This document shows, one piece after another, positions 32,305 to 40,547 of a stretch of 64,000 nucleotides of DNA. Source of the stretch: Rubrivivax benzoatilyticus JA2 = ATCC BAA-35 (lineage in GTDB: Bacteria > Pseudomonadota > Gammaproteobacteria > Burkholderiales > Burkholderiaceae_C); contig NZ_AEWG01000040.1 of the NCBI RefSeq assembly GCF_000190375.1, forward strand, positions 1 through 64,000, in the 5' to 3' direction. The notes under the pieces were generated by a model. The model saw only the letters and a list, made by a program, of their open reading frames with translations, was not told the DNA's origin and made no database searches. The position numbers and the translations under genes were made by a program. Numbering within the stretch: position 1 is the first letter of the stretch; the number at the start of each line of letters is the position of its first letter.

Positions 32305-34073
32305 CGACGCTGGCCGCGCTCAACGCCGCATCGCGCGACGAGTTCGTCGCGCTGCTCGACGGTGTCTACGAACACTCGCCGTGGATCGCCGCGGTGGCCT
32401 GGGAGGCGAGGCCGTTCGCCACGCTCGCCGCGCTGAAACACGCGCTGATCCAGGCCGTGCGCGCCGGCGGCCGCGACGCGCAGCTCGCGCTGCTGCGCGC
32501 CCACCCGGAACTCGCCGGCAAGGCGATGGTCGCCGGCACGCTGACCGCCGAGAGCAGCGGCGAGCAGCAGCGCGCCGGCCTCACCGCCTGCACGCCCGAG
32601 GAGTTCGCGACGCTGCAGCGCCTGAACGCGGCCTACAACGCCCGCTTCGGCTGGCCGTTCATCGTCGCCGTGCGCGGGCCACGCGGCAGCGGGCTCACAC
32701 GCACCGAGATCATCGCCACGCTGCAGCGCCGGCTGGCTTCGCACCCCGAGGTCGAGTTCGCCGAGGGCCTGCGCCAGGTGCACCGCATCGCCGAAGTCCG
32801 CCTCGCCGAGAAGCTGGCCGCGCCGCCGCTGCGCGGCCGCGCCGTCTGGGACCGCGCCGCGGCGCTGGCCGCGTTCAGCGAGCCACCGTACGCCGAGCGT
32901 GGCGAGCTGACCGTCACCTACCTCAGCGCCGCGCACCGCGACTGCGCGCGCTTGCTCGCCCGCTGGATGCACGAGTGCGGCTTCGACTCGGTGCGTGAAG
33001 ACGCGGTCGGCAACGTCGTCGGCGTCTACGACGGCGCCACGCCCGACGCGCCGCGGCTGCTGACCGGCAGCCACTACGACACCGTGCGCAACGCCGGCCG
33101 CCACGACGGCCGGCTGGGCATCCTCGTCGCGCTCGAAGCCGTCGCTGCGCTGAAGGCCGAAGGCCGGCGCCTGCCGTTCGCGATCGAGCTCGTCGCCTTC
33201 GCCGAAGAGGAGGGCCAGCGCTACGCCGCCACCTTCCTCGGCTCCAGCGCGCTCACCGGCGACTTCGACCCCGCCTGGCTGGACCAGGCCGACGCCGCCG
33301 GCGTGACGATGCGCGAGGCGATGCGCGCCGCCGGCCTGCCGGCGACGATGGATGCCATCGCCGCCGAACGCCGCGACCCGGCGCGTTACCTCGGCTACGT
33401 CGAGGTCCACATCGAACAAGGCCCGGTGCTCGCCGAGCTCGACCTGCCGCTGGGCGTCGTCACCTCGATCAACGGCAGCCGGCGCTGGACCGGGCAGATC
33501 ACCGGCCTGGCCAGCCACGCCGGCACGACGCCGATGGACCGCCGCCGCGACGCCGCCGCCGCGGCCGCCGAGTTCGTGCTCGCTGCCGAACGCCGCGCCG
33601 CCGCCGTGCCCGACGCGGTGGCCACCGTCGGCATCGTCGAGGTGCCCGGCGGCTCGATCAACGTCGTGCCCGGGCGCTGCCGCATCAGCCTGGACGTGCG
33701 CGCGACGACCGACGCCGCGCGCGACGCGGTGGCCGACGCGGTCCTCGCCGACCTGGCCGAGATCGCGTTCCGCCGTGGCGTCGACTGCACGCTGACGCCG
33801 ACGATGCAGGCCCCGGCCGCGCCCAGTTCGCCGGCCTGGCAAGCGCGCTGGGAAGCCGCCGTCGCCGCGCTCGGCCTGCCGGTGCAGCGCCTGCCCAGCG
33901 GCGCCGGCCACGACGCGATGACGCTGCACCGGCTGATGCCGCAAGCCATGCTCTTCGTGCGCGGCGGCGAACTCGGCATCAGCCACAACCCGCTCGAAAC
34001 CGTGACCGACGACGACGCCGAACTCGCCGTCGCCGCCTTCGCCACCTTGCTCGACCAACTCGCCCGCGAATGA
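32301..34073 (+). CDS. fused OHCU decarboxylase / allantoate amidohydrolase
   Basis: A 590-residue two-domain enzyme. Residues 1-165 are OHCU decarboxylase (UraD), which turns OHCU into (S)-allantoin, with catalytic-type His68 in AHPELAGKA, ESSGEQQRAGL and FGWPF at 116-120. From about 185 to the end is an allantoate amidohydrolase of the M20/hydantoinase-carbamoylase type, with GSHYD (His258), DGRLGI (Asp269), the FAEEEGQRY Glu pair near 302-304, HIEQGPVL and SGAGHDAM. It therefore covers the steps before and after PuuE, whose gene overlaps it. Individually both domains look complete. Confidence 0.92.
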   Translation: MTTLAALNAASRDEFVALLDGVYEHSPWIAAVAWEARPFATLAALKHALIQAVRAGGRDAQLALLRAHPELAGKAMVAGTLTAESSGEQQRAGLTACTPEEFATLQRLNAAYNARFGWPFIVAVRGPRGSGLTRTEIIATLQRRLASHPEVEFAEGLRQVHRIAEVRLAEKLAAPPLRGRAVWDRAAALAAFSEPPYAERGELTVTYLSAAHRDCARLLARWMHECGFDSVREDAVGNVVGVYDGATPDAPRLLTGSHYDTVRNAGRHDGRLGILVALEAVAALKAEGRRLPFAIELVAFAEEEGQRYAATFLGSSALTGDFDPAWLDQADAAGVTMREAMRAAGLPATMDAIAAERRDPARYLGYVEVHIEQGPVLAELDLPLGVVTSINGSRRWTGQITGLASHAGTTPMDRRRDAAAAAAEFVLAAERRAAAVPDAVATVGIVEVPGGSINVVPGRCRISLDVRATTDAARDAVADAVLADLAEIAFRRGVDCTLTPTMQAPAAPSSPAWQARWEAAVAALGLPVQRLPSGAGHDAMTLHRLMPQAMLFVRGGELGISHNPLETVTDDDAELAVAAFATLLDQLARE

Positions 34074-35326
34074 CCTCCACCGCCTACGCCGCGCTCGACG
34101 CCTGGATCGACGCCCACTTCGACGACGAAGTGGCCTTCCTGCAGCAACTGGTGCGTGTGCCCACCGACACGCCGCCGGGCGACAACGCGCCGCACGCCGA
34201 ACGCACCGCCGAGCTGCTGGCCGCCTTCGGTTACGAAGCCGAGGCCCACCCGGTGCCGGCCGAGCAGGTGCAGGCCTGCGGCCTGCAGTCGATCACCAAC
34301 CTGATCGTGCGCCGGCGTTTCGCCGCCGGCGGCCCGACGATCGCGCTCAACGCGCACGGCGACGTCGTGCCGCCGGGTGAAGGCTGGACGCAGGACCCGT
34401 ACGGCGGTGCCGTCGTCGGCGGCCGGCTCTACGGCCGCGCGTCGGCGGTCAGCAAGAGCGACTTCGCCACCTACACCTTCGCGCTGCGCGCGCTGGAGTC
34501 GCTGGGCGGGCCGCTGGCCGGCGCGGTGGAGCTGCACTTCACCTACGACGAGGAGTTCGGCGGCGAACTCGGCCCCGGCTGGCTGCTGCAGCACGAGCTG
34601 ACGAAACCCGACCTGCTGATCGCCGCCGGCTTCAGCCACCAGGTCGTCACCGCGCACAACGGCTGCCTGCAGCTGGAGGTGACGCTGCACGGCCTGGCCT
34701 CGCACGCCGCCTACCCGCAGACCGGCGTCGACGCGCTGCAGGCGGCGACCCGGCTGCTGGCCGCGCTCTACGCCCACAACGACGTGCTGCGCGGCCGCCG
34801 CTCGCAGGTCGCCGGCATCACGCATCCGTACCTCAACGTCGGCCGCATCGAAGGCGGCAGCAACACCAACGTCGTGCCCGGCAAGGTGGTGCTCAAGCTC
34901 GACCGTCGCATGATCCCCGAGGAAGACGCCGCCGAGGTCGAGGCCGAGGTGCGCGCGCTGATCGAAGCCGCGGTGGCCGCGTCGCCGGGCGTGCGCGTCG
35001 AGATCCGCCGCATCCTGCTGGCCCAGGCGCTGAAGCCCCAGGCCGGCAACGGCACGCTGGTGGCCGCGCTGCAGCGCCACGCCGAGACGGTGTTCGGCCA
35101 CCCGGTCGAGGTCTCGGGCACGCCGCTGTACACCGACGTGCGCCTGTACGGTGCACGCGGCGTGCCGGCGGTCATCTACGGCGCCGGCCCGCGCACCGTG
35201 CTGGAGAGCAACGCCAAACGCGCCGACGAGCACCTCGAGCTGGCCGACCTGCGCGGCGCCACGCGGGTCGTCGCACGCACCTTGTTCGACCTGCTGTCCG
35301 CGCCGGTGCACCGCGGCGGCGCATAG
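34070..35326 (+). CDS. M20-family hydrolase (ArgE/DapE-like) in the allantoin operon
   Basis: A 418-residue M20 metallohydrolase with NAHGDVVPPG (His96, Asp98), the Glu pair in TYDEEFGGELG (161-162), a dimerisation domain in the middle and a C-terminal YGARGVPAVIYGAGP region. In the usual GRGxxDxKG box, where the metal-bridging Asp sits, this protein reads GRASAVSKSD (122-131), so the Asp is displaced or replaced. It is coupled by an ATGA overlap to the fused enzyme. Its place in the operon suggests action on ureidoglycolate, a carbamoyl/formyl intermediate or an N-acyl compound; the substrate is unknown. Generic names such as acetylornithine deacetylase would be over-interpretation. Confidence 0.8.
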   Translation: MTSTAYAALDAWIDAHFDDEVAFLQQLVRVPTDTPPGDNAPHAERTAELLAAFGYEAEAHPVPAEQVQACGLQSITNLIVRRRFAAGGPTIALNAHGDVVPPGEGWTQDPYGGAVVGGRLYGRASAVSKSDFATYTFALRALESLGGPLAGAVELHFTYDEEFGGELGPGWLLQHELTKPDLLIAAGFSHQVVTAHNGCLQLEVTLHGLASHAAYPQTGVDALQAATRLLAALYAHNDVLRGRRSQVAGITHPYLNVGRIEGGSNTNVVPGKVVLKLDRRMIPEEDAAEVEAEVRALIEAAVAASPGVRVEIRRILLAQALKPQAGNGTLVAALQRHAETVFGHPVEVSGTPLYTDVRLYGARGVPAVIYGAGPRTVLESNAKRADEHLELADLRGATRVVARTLFDLLSAPVHRGGA

Positions 35327-35380
35327 CGGCGGCGCCGGCACGCGGCGGGGTCGTCGCGGGTGAGCACGGAACTTGCCTTT

Positions 35381-35388
35381 TGCATACA
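35381..35388. promoter_or_regulatory. possible degenerate copy of the TGTATACA operator before the NMT1-type ABC genes
   Basis: TGCATACA lies 38 bases before the ABC binding-protein start and differs by one base from TGTATACA found before hiuH/gntR and the porin. It may be a weak site of the same regulator. Confidence 0.2.
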
Positions 35389-35425
35389 GAAGTTCCCGTT
35401 CACGTCCTCCAGGAGCCCGCCCGAC

Positions 35426-36469
35426 ATGACCTCGTTCCCGCTGAAGCGCCGTACCCTCCTCGCCGCCGGCGCGCTGCTCGCCGCGCCCGCCCTGGCGCTG
35501 GCCCAGGCCGCCACGCCGATCAAGTTCCAGCTCGACTGGCGCTTCGAAGGCCCGGCGGCGCTGTTCCTGGCCTCGCAGGCCAAGGGCTACTACAAGGCCG
35601 CCGGCCTGGACGTGAGCATCGACGCCGGCAACGGCTCGGGCGGCACCGTCACGCGCGTGGCCTCCGGCACCTACGACATGGGCTTCGCCGACATGGCGGC
35701 GCTGATGGAGTTCCACGCCAACAACCCCGACGCGGCGAACAAGCCGGTCGCGGTGATGATGGTCTACAACAACACGCCGGCCGCGGTGCTGGCGCTGAAG
35801 AAGAGCGGCATCACCAAGCCCGCCGACCTCGCCGGCAAGAAGCTCGGCGCCCCGGTCTTCGACGCCGGCCGCCGCGGCTGGCCGATCTTCGCCAAGGCCA
35901 ACGGCGTCGCCAACGTCACCTGGGTCAGCATGGACCCGCCGCTGCGCGAGACGATGCTCGCGCGCGGCGACGTCGACGCGATCACCGGCTTCTCGTTCAC
36001 CTCGCTGCTCAACCTCGAGGCGCGCGGCGTCAAGACGCAGGACATCGTCGTGCTGCCCTACGCCCAGCACGGCGTGAAGCTCTACGGCAACGTCATCATC
36101 GCCAGCCCCAAGCTGCTGAAGGAGAACCCGGCGGCGGTGAAGGCCTTCCTGTCGGCCTTCGCCAAGGGCGCCAAGGAGGTGATCGCCAACCCCGACGCCT
36201 CGATCCAGTACGTCAAGGCGCGTGACGGCATCATCAACGTCGCGCTCGAGCAGCGCCGGCTGAAGATGGCGATCGACTCGGTCGTCGCCAGCCCCGACGC
36301 CCGTGCCGAAGGTTTCGGCCAGGCCGTGCCGGGCCGTCTGGCGCTGATGGCCTCGCAGGTGTCCGACGCCTTCGCGACGAAGACGCGGGTCGACGCCTCC
36401 GCCGTCTGGACCGACGCCTACCTGCCGGCCAAGGCCGAGCTCAACATCCTCCCGCCGGTCAAGAAGTGA
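35426..36469 (+). CDS. ABC transporter substrate-binding protein, NMT1/ThiY/SsuA type
   Basis: A 347-residue periplasmic binding protein for a small nitrogen- or sulfur-containing compound. The signal has a twin Arg (PLKRRTLLAAGALLAAPALA), so export may be by Tat. The mature part starts KFQLDWRFEGPAALFLASQ, typical of the NMT1/THI5-like family that binds pyrimidines, nitrate, sulfonates or similar ligands. ATG 35426 has AGGAG eleven bases upstream. It leads a three-gene ABC operon directly after the allantoin genes, so a ureide, purine or pyrimidine derivative is a reasonable ligand, but this is inference. Confidence 0.88.
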   Translation: MTSFPLKRRTLLAAGALLAAPALALAQAATPIKFQLDWRFEGPAALFLASQAKGYYKAAGLDVSIDAGNGSGGTVTRVASGTYDMGFADMAALMEFHANNPDAANKPVAVMMVYNNTPAAVLALKKSGITKPADLAGKKLGAPVFDAGRRGWPIFAKANGVANVTWVSMDPPLRETMLARGDVDAITGFSFTSLLNLEARGVKTQDIVVLPYAQHGVKLYGNVIIASPKLLKENPAAVKAFLSAFAKGAKEVIANPDASIQYVKARDGIINVALEQRRLKMAIDSVVASPDARAEGFGQAVPGRLALMASQVSDAFATKTRVDASAVWTDAYLPAKAELNILPPVKK

Positions 36470-37278
36470 GCGCCTTCGTCGACTTCCGCGAGGTCTGGCT
36501 CGCGTACAACGACGAGCTGCTGGCCCAGGGCCAGTTCGCCGTCGAGGACATCACGCTGCAGGTCGACGAAGGCGAGTTCATCGCCATCGTCGGGCCGTCG
36601 GGCTGCGGCAAGTCGACGTTCATGAAGCTGGCGACGGGCCTGAGGCGGCCCAGCCGCGGCACGGTCATCATCGGCGGGCGCGAGGTCGACGGCCCGCTGA
36701 AGATCACCGGCATGGCCTTCCAGGCGCCCAGCCTGCTGCCCTGGCGCACGACGCTGGCCAACGTGCTGCTGCCGCTGGAGATCGTCGAGCCCTACCGCAG
36801 CAGCTTCCGCACGAAGAAGGCCGAGTACGTCGAGAAGGCGCGCCGGTTGCTGGCCAGCGTCGGCCTCGCCGGCTACGAGGACAAGTACCCGTGGCAGCTC
36901 TCGGGCGGCATGCAGCAGCGCGCCAGCATCTGCCGCGCGCTGATCCACGAGCCGAAGATGCTGCTGCTCGACGAGCCCTTCGGCGCGCTCGACGCGTTCA
37001 CGCGCGAGGAGCTGTGGTGCACGCTGCGCGACCTGCAGGCGGCGCAGAAGTTCAACGTCATCCTCGTCACGCACGACCTGCGCGAGAGCGTGTTCCTCGC
37101 CGACACCGTCTACGTGATGAGCAAGAGCCCGGGGCGTTTCGTCGTGCGGCGCGAGATCGACCTGCCGCGCCCGCGCGACCTGGAAGTGACCTACACGCCC
37201 GAGTTCACCGAGATCGTGCACGAGCTGCGCGGCCACATCGGTGCGATCCGCAAGAGCGGCGTCGCCGTCCCGCAGTGA
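36466..37278 (+). CDS. ABC transporter ATP-binding protein (nitrate/sulfonate/taurine type)
   Basis: The 270-residue ATPase has Walker A GPSGCGKST, a Q-loop near AFQAPSLLPWRT, signature LSGGMQQRASICRAL, Walker B MLLLDEPFGALD and the switch His in VTHDLRES. It starts with GTG overlapping the stop of the binding-protein gene (GTGA), so it is translationally coupled. It powers the permease encoded next. Confidence 0.93.
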   Translation: MSAFVDFREVWLAYNDELLAQGQFAVEDITLQVDEGEFIAIVGPSGCGKSTFMKLATGLRRPSRGTVIIGGREVDGPLKITGMAFQAPSLLPWRTTLANVLLPLEIVEPYRSSFRTKKAEYVEKARRLLASVGLAGYEDKYPWQLSGGMQQRASICRALIHEPKMLLLDEPFGALDAFTREELWCTLRDLQAAQKFNVILVTHDLRESVFLADTVYVMSKSPGRFVVRREIDLPRPRDLEVTYTPEFTEIVHELRGHIGAIRKSGVAVPQ

Positions 37279-37293
37279 AGCCCTGAGGTGCAC

Positions 37294-38064
37294 ATGAAAC
37301 TGGGCAAGAACTTCGAACGCTGGGCTCCCTGGGGCCTGCTGGCGCTGCTGCTGCTGCTGTGGGAGCTGTTCGTCGCCGGCTTCGACATCCCCGAGTTCAT
37401 CTTCCCGAGCCCGATCCAGATCGGCCGCGAGTTCGTCGAGTTCGGCGGCCCGCTGCTCGAAGCCGCCTGGAAGACCTTCTGGGTGACGATGCTCGGCTTC
37501 GCGCTGGCCATCGTCGTCGGCGTGATGCTCGGCTTCCTGGTCGGCAGCTCGCGCGCCGCCTACGCCGCGCTGTATCCGCTGCTGGTCGGCTTCAACGCCG
37601 TGCCCAAGGCGGCCATCGTGCCGATCCTCGTCGTCTGGTTCGGCATCGGCCTGGGGCCGGGCATCCTGACGGCCTTCCTGATCTCGTTCTTCCCGATCAC
37701 GGTGAACATCGCCACCGGCCTGGCGACGCTGGAGCCGGAGCTGGAGGACGTGCTGCGGGTGCTGGGCGCCAGACGCTGGGACGTGCTCGTCAAGGTCGGC
37801 CTGCCGCGCTCGCTGCCGTACTTCTACGGCTCGCTGAAGATCGCGATCACGCTGGCCTTCGTCGGCACCGTGCTCGCCGAGATGACCGCCGGCGACTCCG
37901 GCATCGGCTACCTGATGCAGACCGCCGGCAGCCAGCAGCGCATGCCGCTGGCCTTCGCCGGGCTGGTGACGATCGGCGCGATGGCGATGGTCATGTACGA
38001 GCTGTTCTCGTGGATCGAGAAGCGCACGACGAGCTGGGCCCACCGCGGCTCGCAGAACCACTGA
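37294..38064 (+). CDS. ABC transporter permease (nitrate/sulfonate/taurine type)
   Basis: A 256-residue inner-membrane permease of the BPD_transp_1 family with about six helices and the EAA-loop region LEPELEDVLRVLGARRWD, which contacts the ATPase. I chose ATG 37294 (MKLGKNFERW) because GAGG lies upstream; a GTG two codons earlier is possible. It completes the binding protein/ATPase/permease operon. Confidence 0.92.
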   Translation: MKLGKNFERWAPWGLLALLLLLWELFVAGFDIPEFIFPSPIQIGREFVEFGGPLLEAAWKTFWVTMLGFALAIVVGVMLGFLVGSSRAAYAALYPLLVGFNAVPKAAIVPILVVWFGIGLGPGILTAFLISFFPITVNIATGLATLEPELEDVLRVLGARRWDVLVKVGLPRSLPYFYGSLKIAITLAFVGTVLAEMTAGDSGIGYLMQTAGSQQRMPLAFAGLVTIGAMAMVMYELFSWIEKRTTSWAHRGSQNH

Positions 38065-38100
38065 GCCCGGCGTGAGGGCGCCGTCGCTAGCATCGCCGGC

Positions 38101-38586
38101 ATGACGACGCCTGCGCCCGACCGCCTGCTCGCCTGGCTGCGCCGGGCCAACGAGGTCGCCGCGCGGGCACTGGCCGAAGGCCGGCACCCGTTCGGCGCCG
38201 TGCTCGTCGGCCCCGACGGCGACACCGTGCTGCTGGAGCAGGGCAACGTCAGCGCCGTCGAACACGCCGAGGCGGTGCTGGCGCGCGAGGCCGCGCGGCG
38301 CTGGGCGCCGGAGTTCCTGGCCGGCTGCACGCTGGTGACCACGGTCGAGCCCTGCGCGATGTGCGCCGGCACCCAGTACTGGGCCGGCATCGGCCGGCTG
38401 GTCTACGGCATGGAAGAGCGCGAGCTGCTCGCGCTGACCGGCGCCCACCCCGAGAACCCGACGCTGGACCTGCCCTGCCGCGAGGTCTTCGCCCGCGGCC
38501 AGCGCGCCATCGAGGTCATCGGCCCGGTGCCGGCCGCAGTTCCGGAGATCGCGGCGCTGCACCGGGACTTCTGGCAGCGCGGCTGA
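38101..38586 (+). CDS. nucleoside/base deaminase of the CMP/dCMP (CDA) fold
   Basis: A 161-residue zinc deaminase with HAEAVLAREA (zinc His and catalytic Glu) and EPCAMCAGTQYW (two zinc Cys). Such proteins deaminate guanine, cytosine-type bases or nucleosides. The window already has an amidohydrolase-type guanine deaminase, so this is either a second guanine deaminase of the B. subtilis GuaD type or acts on another base imported by the ABC system just upstream. It starts 36 bases after the permease stop and may be co-transcribed. Its end overlaps the convergent DUF2917 gene by 71 bases. Confidence 0.82.
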   Translation: MTTPAPDRLLAWLRRANEVAARALAEGRHPFGAVLVGPDGDTVLLEQGNVSAVEHAEAVLAREAARRWAPEFLAGCTLVTTVEPCAMCAGTQYWAGIGRLVYGMEERELLALTGAHPENPTLDLPCREVFARGQRAIEVIGPVPAAVPEIAALHRDFWQRG

Positions 38587-38827
38587 GCGCGGCACCGGGC
38601 GCCAGCAGCTCGGCGCGCACCGCGCCGTCCAGCGCCTCGACGACCAGCGCGCCGCGGCTGCCGGCCGGCAGCACGTGCTCGGCGCCGGCGGCCAGCACCT
38701 CGTCGTCGGCGCAGCCGCGGGCCGTCAGCCAGATCCGCCCCTGCAGCACACGCAGCCGGCGGCCGGCGGGGCCCGGCGGCAGCGTCAGCGCCTGGCCGGG
38801 AGCGAGGAGGAGGGCGGTGGTGTCCAT
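38516..38827 (-). CDS. DUF2917 protein (small cupin-like)
   Basis: A 103-residue protein with LAPGQALTLPPG, RLRVLQGRIWLTARGCADD and VLPAGSRGALVVEAL, the pattern of DUF2917, a small beta-rich family common in Burkholderiales. No signal peptide or membrane segment is visible. It is divergent from the MocR-type regulator that starts 153 bases away, a frequent pairing. Its 3' end overlaps the deaminase gene on the other strand. Function is unknown. Confidence 0.75.
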   Translation of the reverse strand: MDTTALLLAPGQALTLPPGPAGRRLRVLQGRIWLTARGCADDEVLAAGAEHVLPAGSRGALVVEALDGAVRAELLAPGAALSRAARSPGAAPRSPELRPAPGR

Positions 38828-38980
38828 GGCGCTGATGCTCGGGGCGCGGCCGGGTGGCCGCCAGCCACAGCGCGGCGCAGGCTTCACCGGCACAGATCGG
38901 CGCCGGCGTGCGGCTGTGCTGGCCTGTTCGGGCCGCGGCTGTACCGGTCCGCGGCCCCGCGCCGCGCCCACAATGGACGC

Positions 38981-40480
38981 ATGCCCGCCACCGCAGCCGA
39001 CGCCGCCCGCCCGCTGTACCGCCGCCTCGCCGACCACCTGGCCGGCGCCATCCGCGGCGGCACGCTGCCGGCCGGCGCGCGCCTGCCGTCGGTGCGCCAG
39101 GCGGCGCGCGAGCAGCTGGTGTCGGTGGCCACCGTGCTGCAGGCCTACCGTGCGCTGGAAGACGAACAGCTCGTGCAGGCGCGGCCCAAGTCGGGCTACT
39201 TCGTCGCCGCCGCGCCGCGTGGCATGCGCCTGGCCGAGCCCGGCACCTCGTCGCCGCCCGAAGCGCCGCTGGCGGTGGACATCGCCTCGCTGTACGAGCT
39301 GATGATCCAGATGCTGGGTGCGCCCGGCGTCGTCTCGCTGGGTGCCGCCTGCCCGGCGTCGGCGCTGTACCCGGGCGCACGCATCCGCCGCGCCGTCAGC
39401 CAGGCGGCGCTGCGCCACCGTGCGCTGCTGACGCACTATCCCGGCAGCTTCGGCGAGGAGACGCTGCGCCGCGCGATCGCGCGCCGTGCACTCGCGATGG
39501 GGCTGACGCTGGACGCGCGCGACATCGTCGCCACCGGCGGCTGCAACGAGGCCATCGCGCTGGGCCTGCGCGCCGTCACCCGGCCCGGCGACACCGTGGC
39601 GCTGGAGTCGCCCACCTCGTTCGGCTTTCTGCAGATCCTCGAGGCCCAGGGCCTGCGCGCGCTGGAGATCCCGACGCACCCGCGCCACGGCCTGTCGGTG
39701 GACGCGCTGGCGCTGGCCTTGCAGACGCAGCCGGTGCGGGCGCTGCTGGCCGTGCCGACGCTGCAGAACCCGCTGGGCGCCTGCATGCCGGTGGGCGAGC
39801 GCCGGCGCCTGGCGCAACTGCTGGCGCGGCACCAGGTGCCGATGATCGAGGACGTGATCTACAACGACCTCGCCGAACGCGACGAACACCGCCGTGCGGT
39901 GAAGTCCTTCGACACCGATGGCCTGGTGATGGTCTGCGGCTCCTTCGCCAAGACCGTGGCGCCGGGGCTGCGTGTCGGCTGGATCGAGGCCGGGCGCTAC
40001 GGCGCCGAGGTGCGGCGCATCAAGCCGGCCTTCGGCGGCGGCAACACCGGCATCGTCGAGATGGCGATGGCCGATCTGCTGAACCAGCCCGGCTACGAAC
40101 CGGGGCTGCGCCGGCTGCGGCGGGCGCTGGGCCCGCGCATGGCCGAGGCGCGCGAGCTCGTCGCCGCGCACTTCCCGCGTGGCAGCCGCGTCACCGATCC
40201 GGCCGGCGGCATCATGCTGTGGGTCGAGATGCCGGCTGCCGTGGACTCGATCGAGCTCTTCCGCCGTGCGCTCGCCGCCGGCATCTGCATCGCGCCGGGC
40301 ACGATGTTCAGCGCCAGCGACCGCTATCGCCACTGCCTGCGGCTGAGCCTGGGCGGCGACTGGGACGACAGCTACCGCGGCGCCATCACGCGTGTCGGTG
40401 CGCTGGCCTGCGCGCTGGCGGCCGAGGGCGCGCGCCCGGCCGCGCCGCGCGCCGCCAACGACGAGCCGCGCGCGGCCTGA
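38981..40480 (+). CDS. MocR/GntR-type regulator with aminotransferase domain
   Basis: A 499-residue PLP-dependent regulator. Residues 8-75 form a GntR winged helix (PLYRRLADHLAGAIRGGTLP, LPSVRQAAREQLVSVATVLQ). The rest is a fold-type I aminotransferase-like domain with NPLGACMP, IEDVIYNDL and the PLP-lysine region GSFAKTVAPGLRVGW. Such proteins sense amino acids or vitamin B6 compounds. The start at 38981 fits the GntR domain. The divergent neighbour is the DUF2917 gene, the most likely target. Confidence 0.9.
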   Translation: MPATAADAARPLYRRLADHLAGAIRGGTLPAGARLPSVRQAAREQLVSVATVLQAYRALEDEQLVQARPKSGYFVAAAPRGMRLAEPGTSSPPEAPLAVDIASLYELMIQMLGAPGVVSLGAACPASALYPGARIRRAVSQAALRHRALLTHYPGSFGEETLRRAIARRALAMGLTLDARDIVATGGCNEAIALGLRAVTRPGDTVALESPTSFGFLQILEAQGLRALEIPTHPRHGLSVDALALALQTQPVRALLAVPTLQNPLGACMPVGERRRLAQLLARHQVPMIEDVIYNDLAERDEHRRAVKSFDTDGLVMVCGSFAKTVAPGLRVGWIEAGRYGAEVRRIKPAFGGGNTGIVEMAMADLLNQPGYEPGLRRLRRALGPRMAEARELVAAHFPRGSRVTDPAGGIMLWVEMPAAVDSIELFRRALAAGICIAPGTMFSASDRYRHCLRLSLGGDWDDSYRGAITRVGALACALAAEGARPAAPRAANDEPRAA

Positions 40481-40547
40481 GCGCCGCGCTCTCCTACACT
40501 CGGCCGTCCCCACTCACTCTCGGGCGCCGCGTGCGTGCCCGCCTCGC

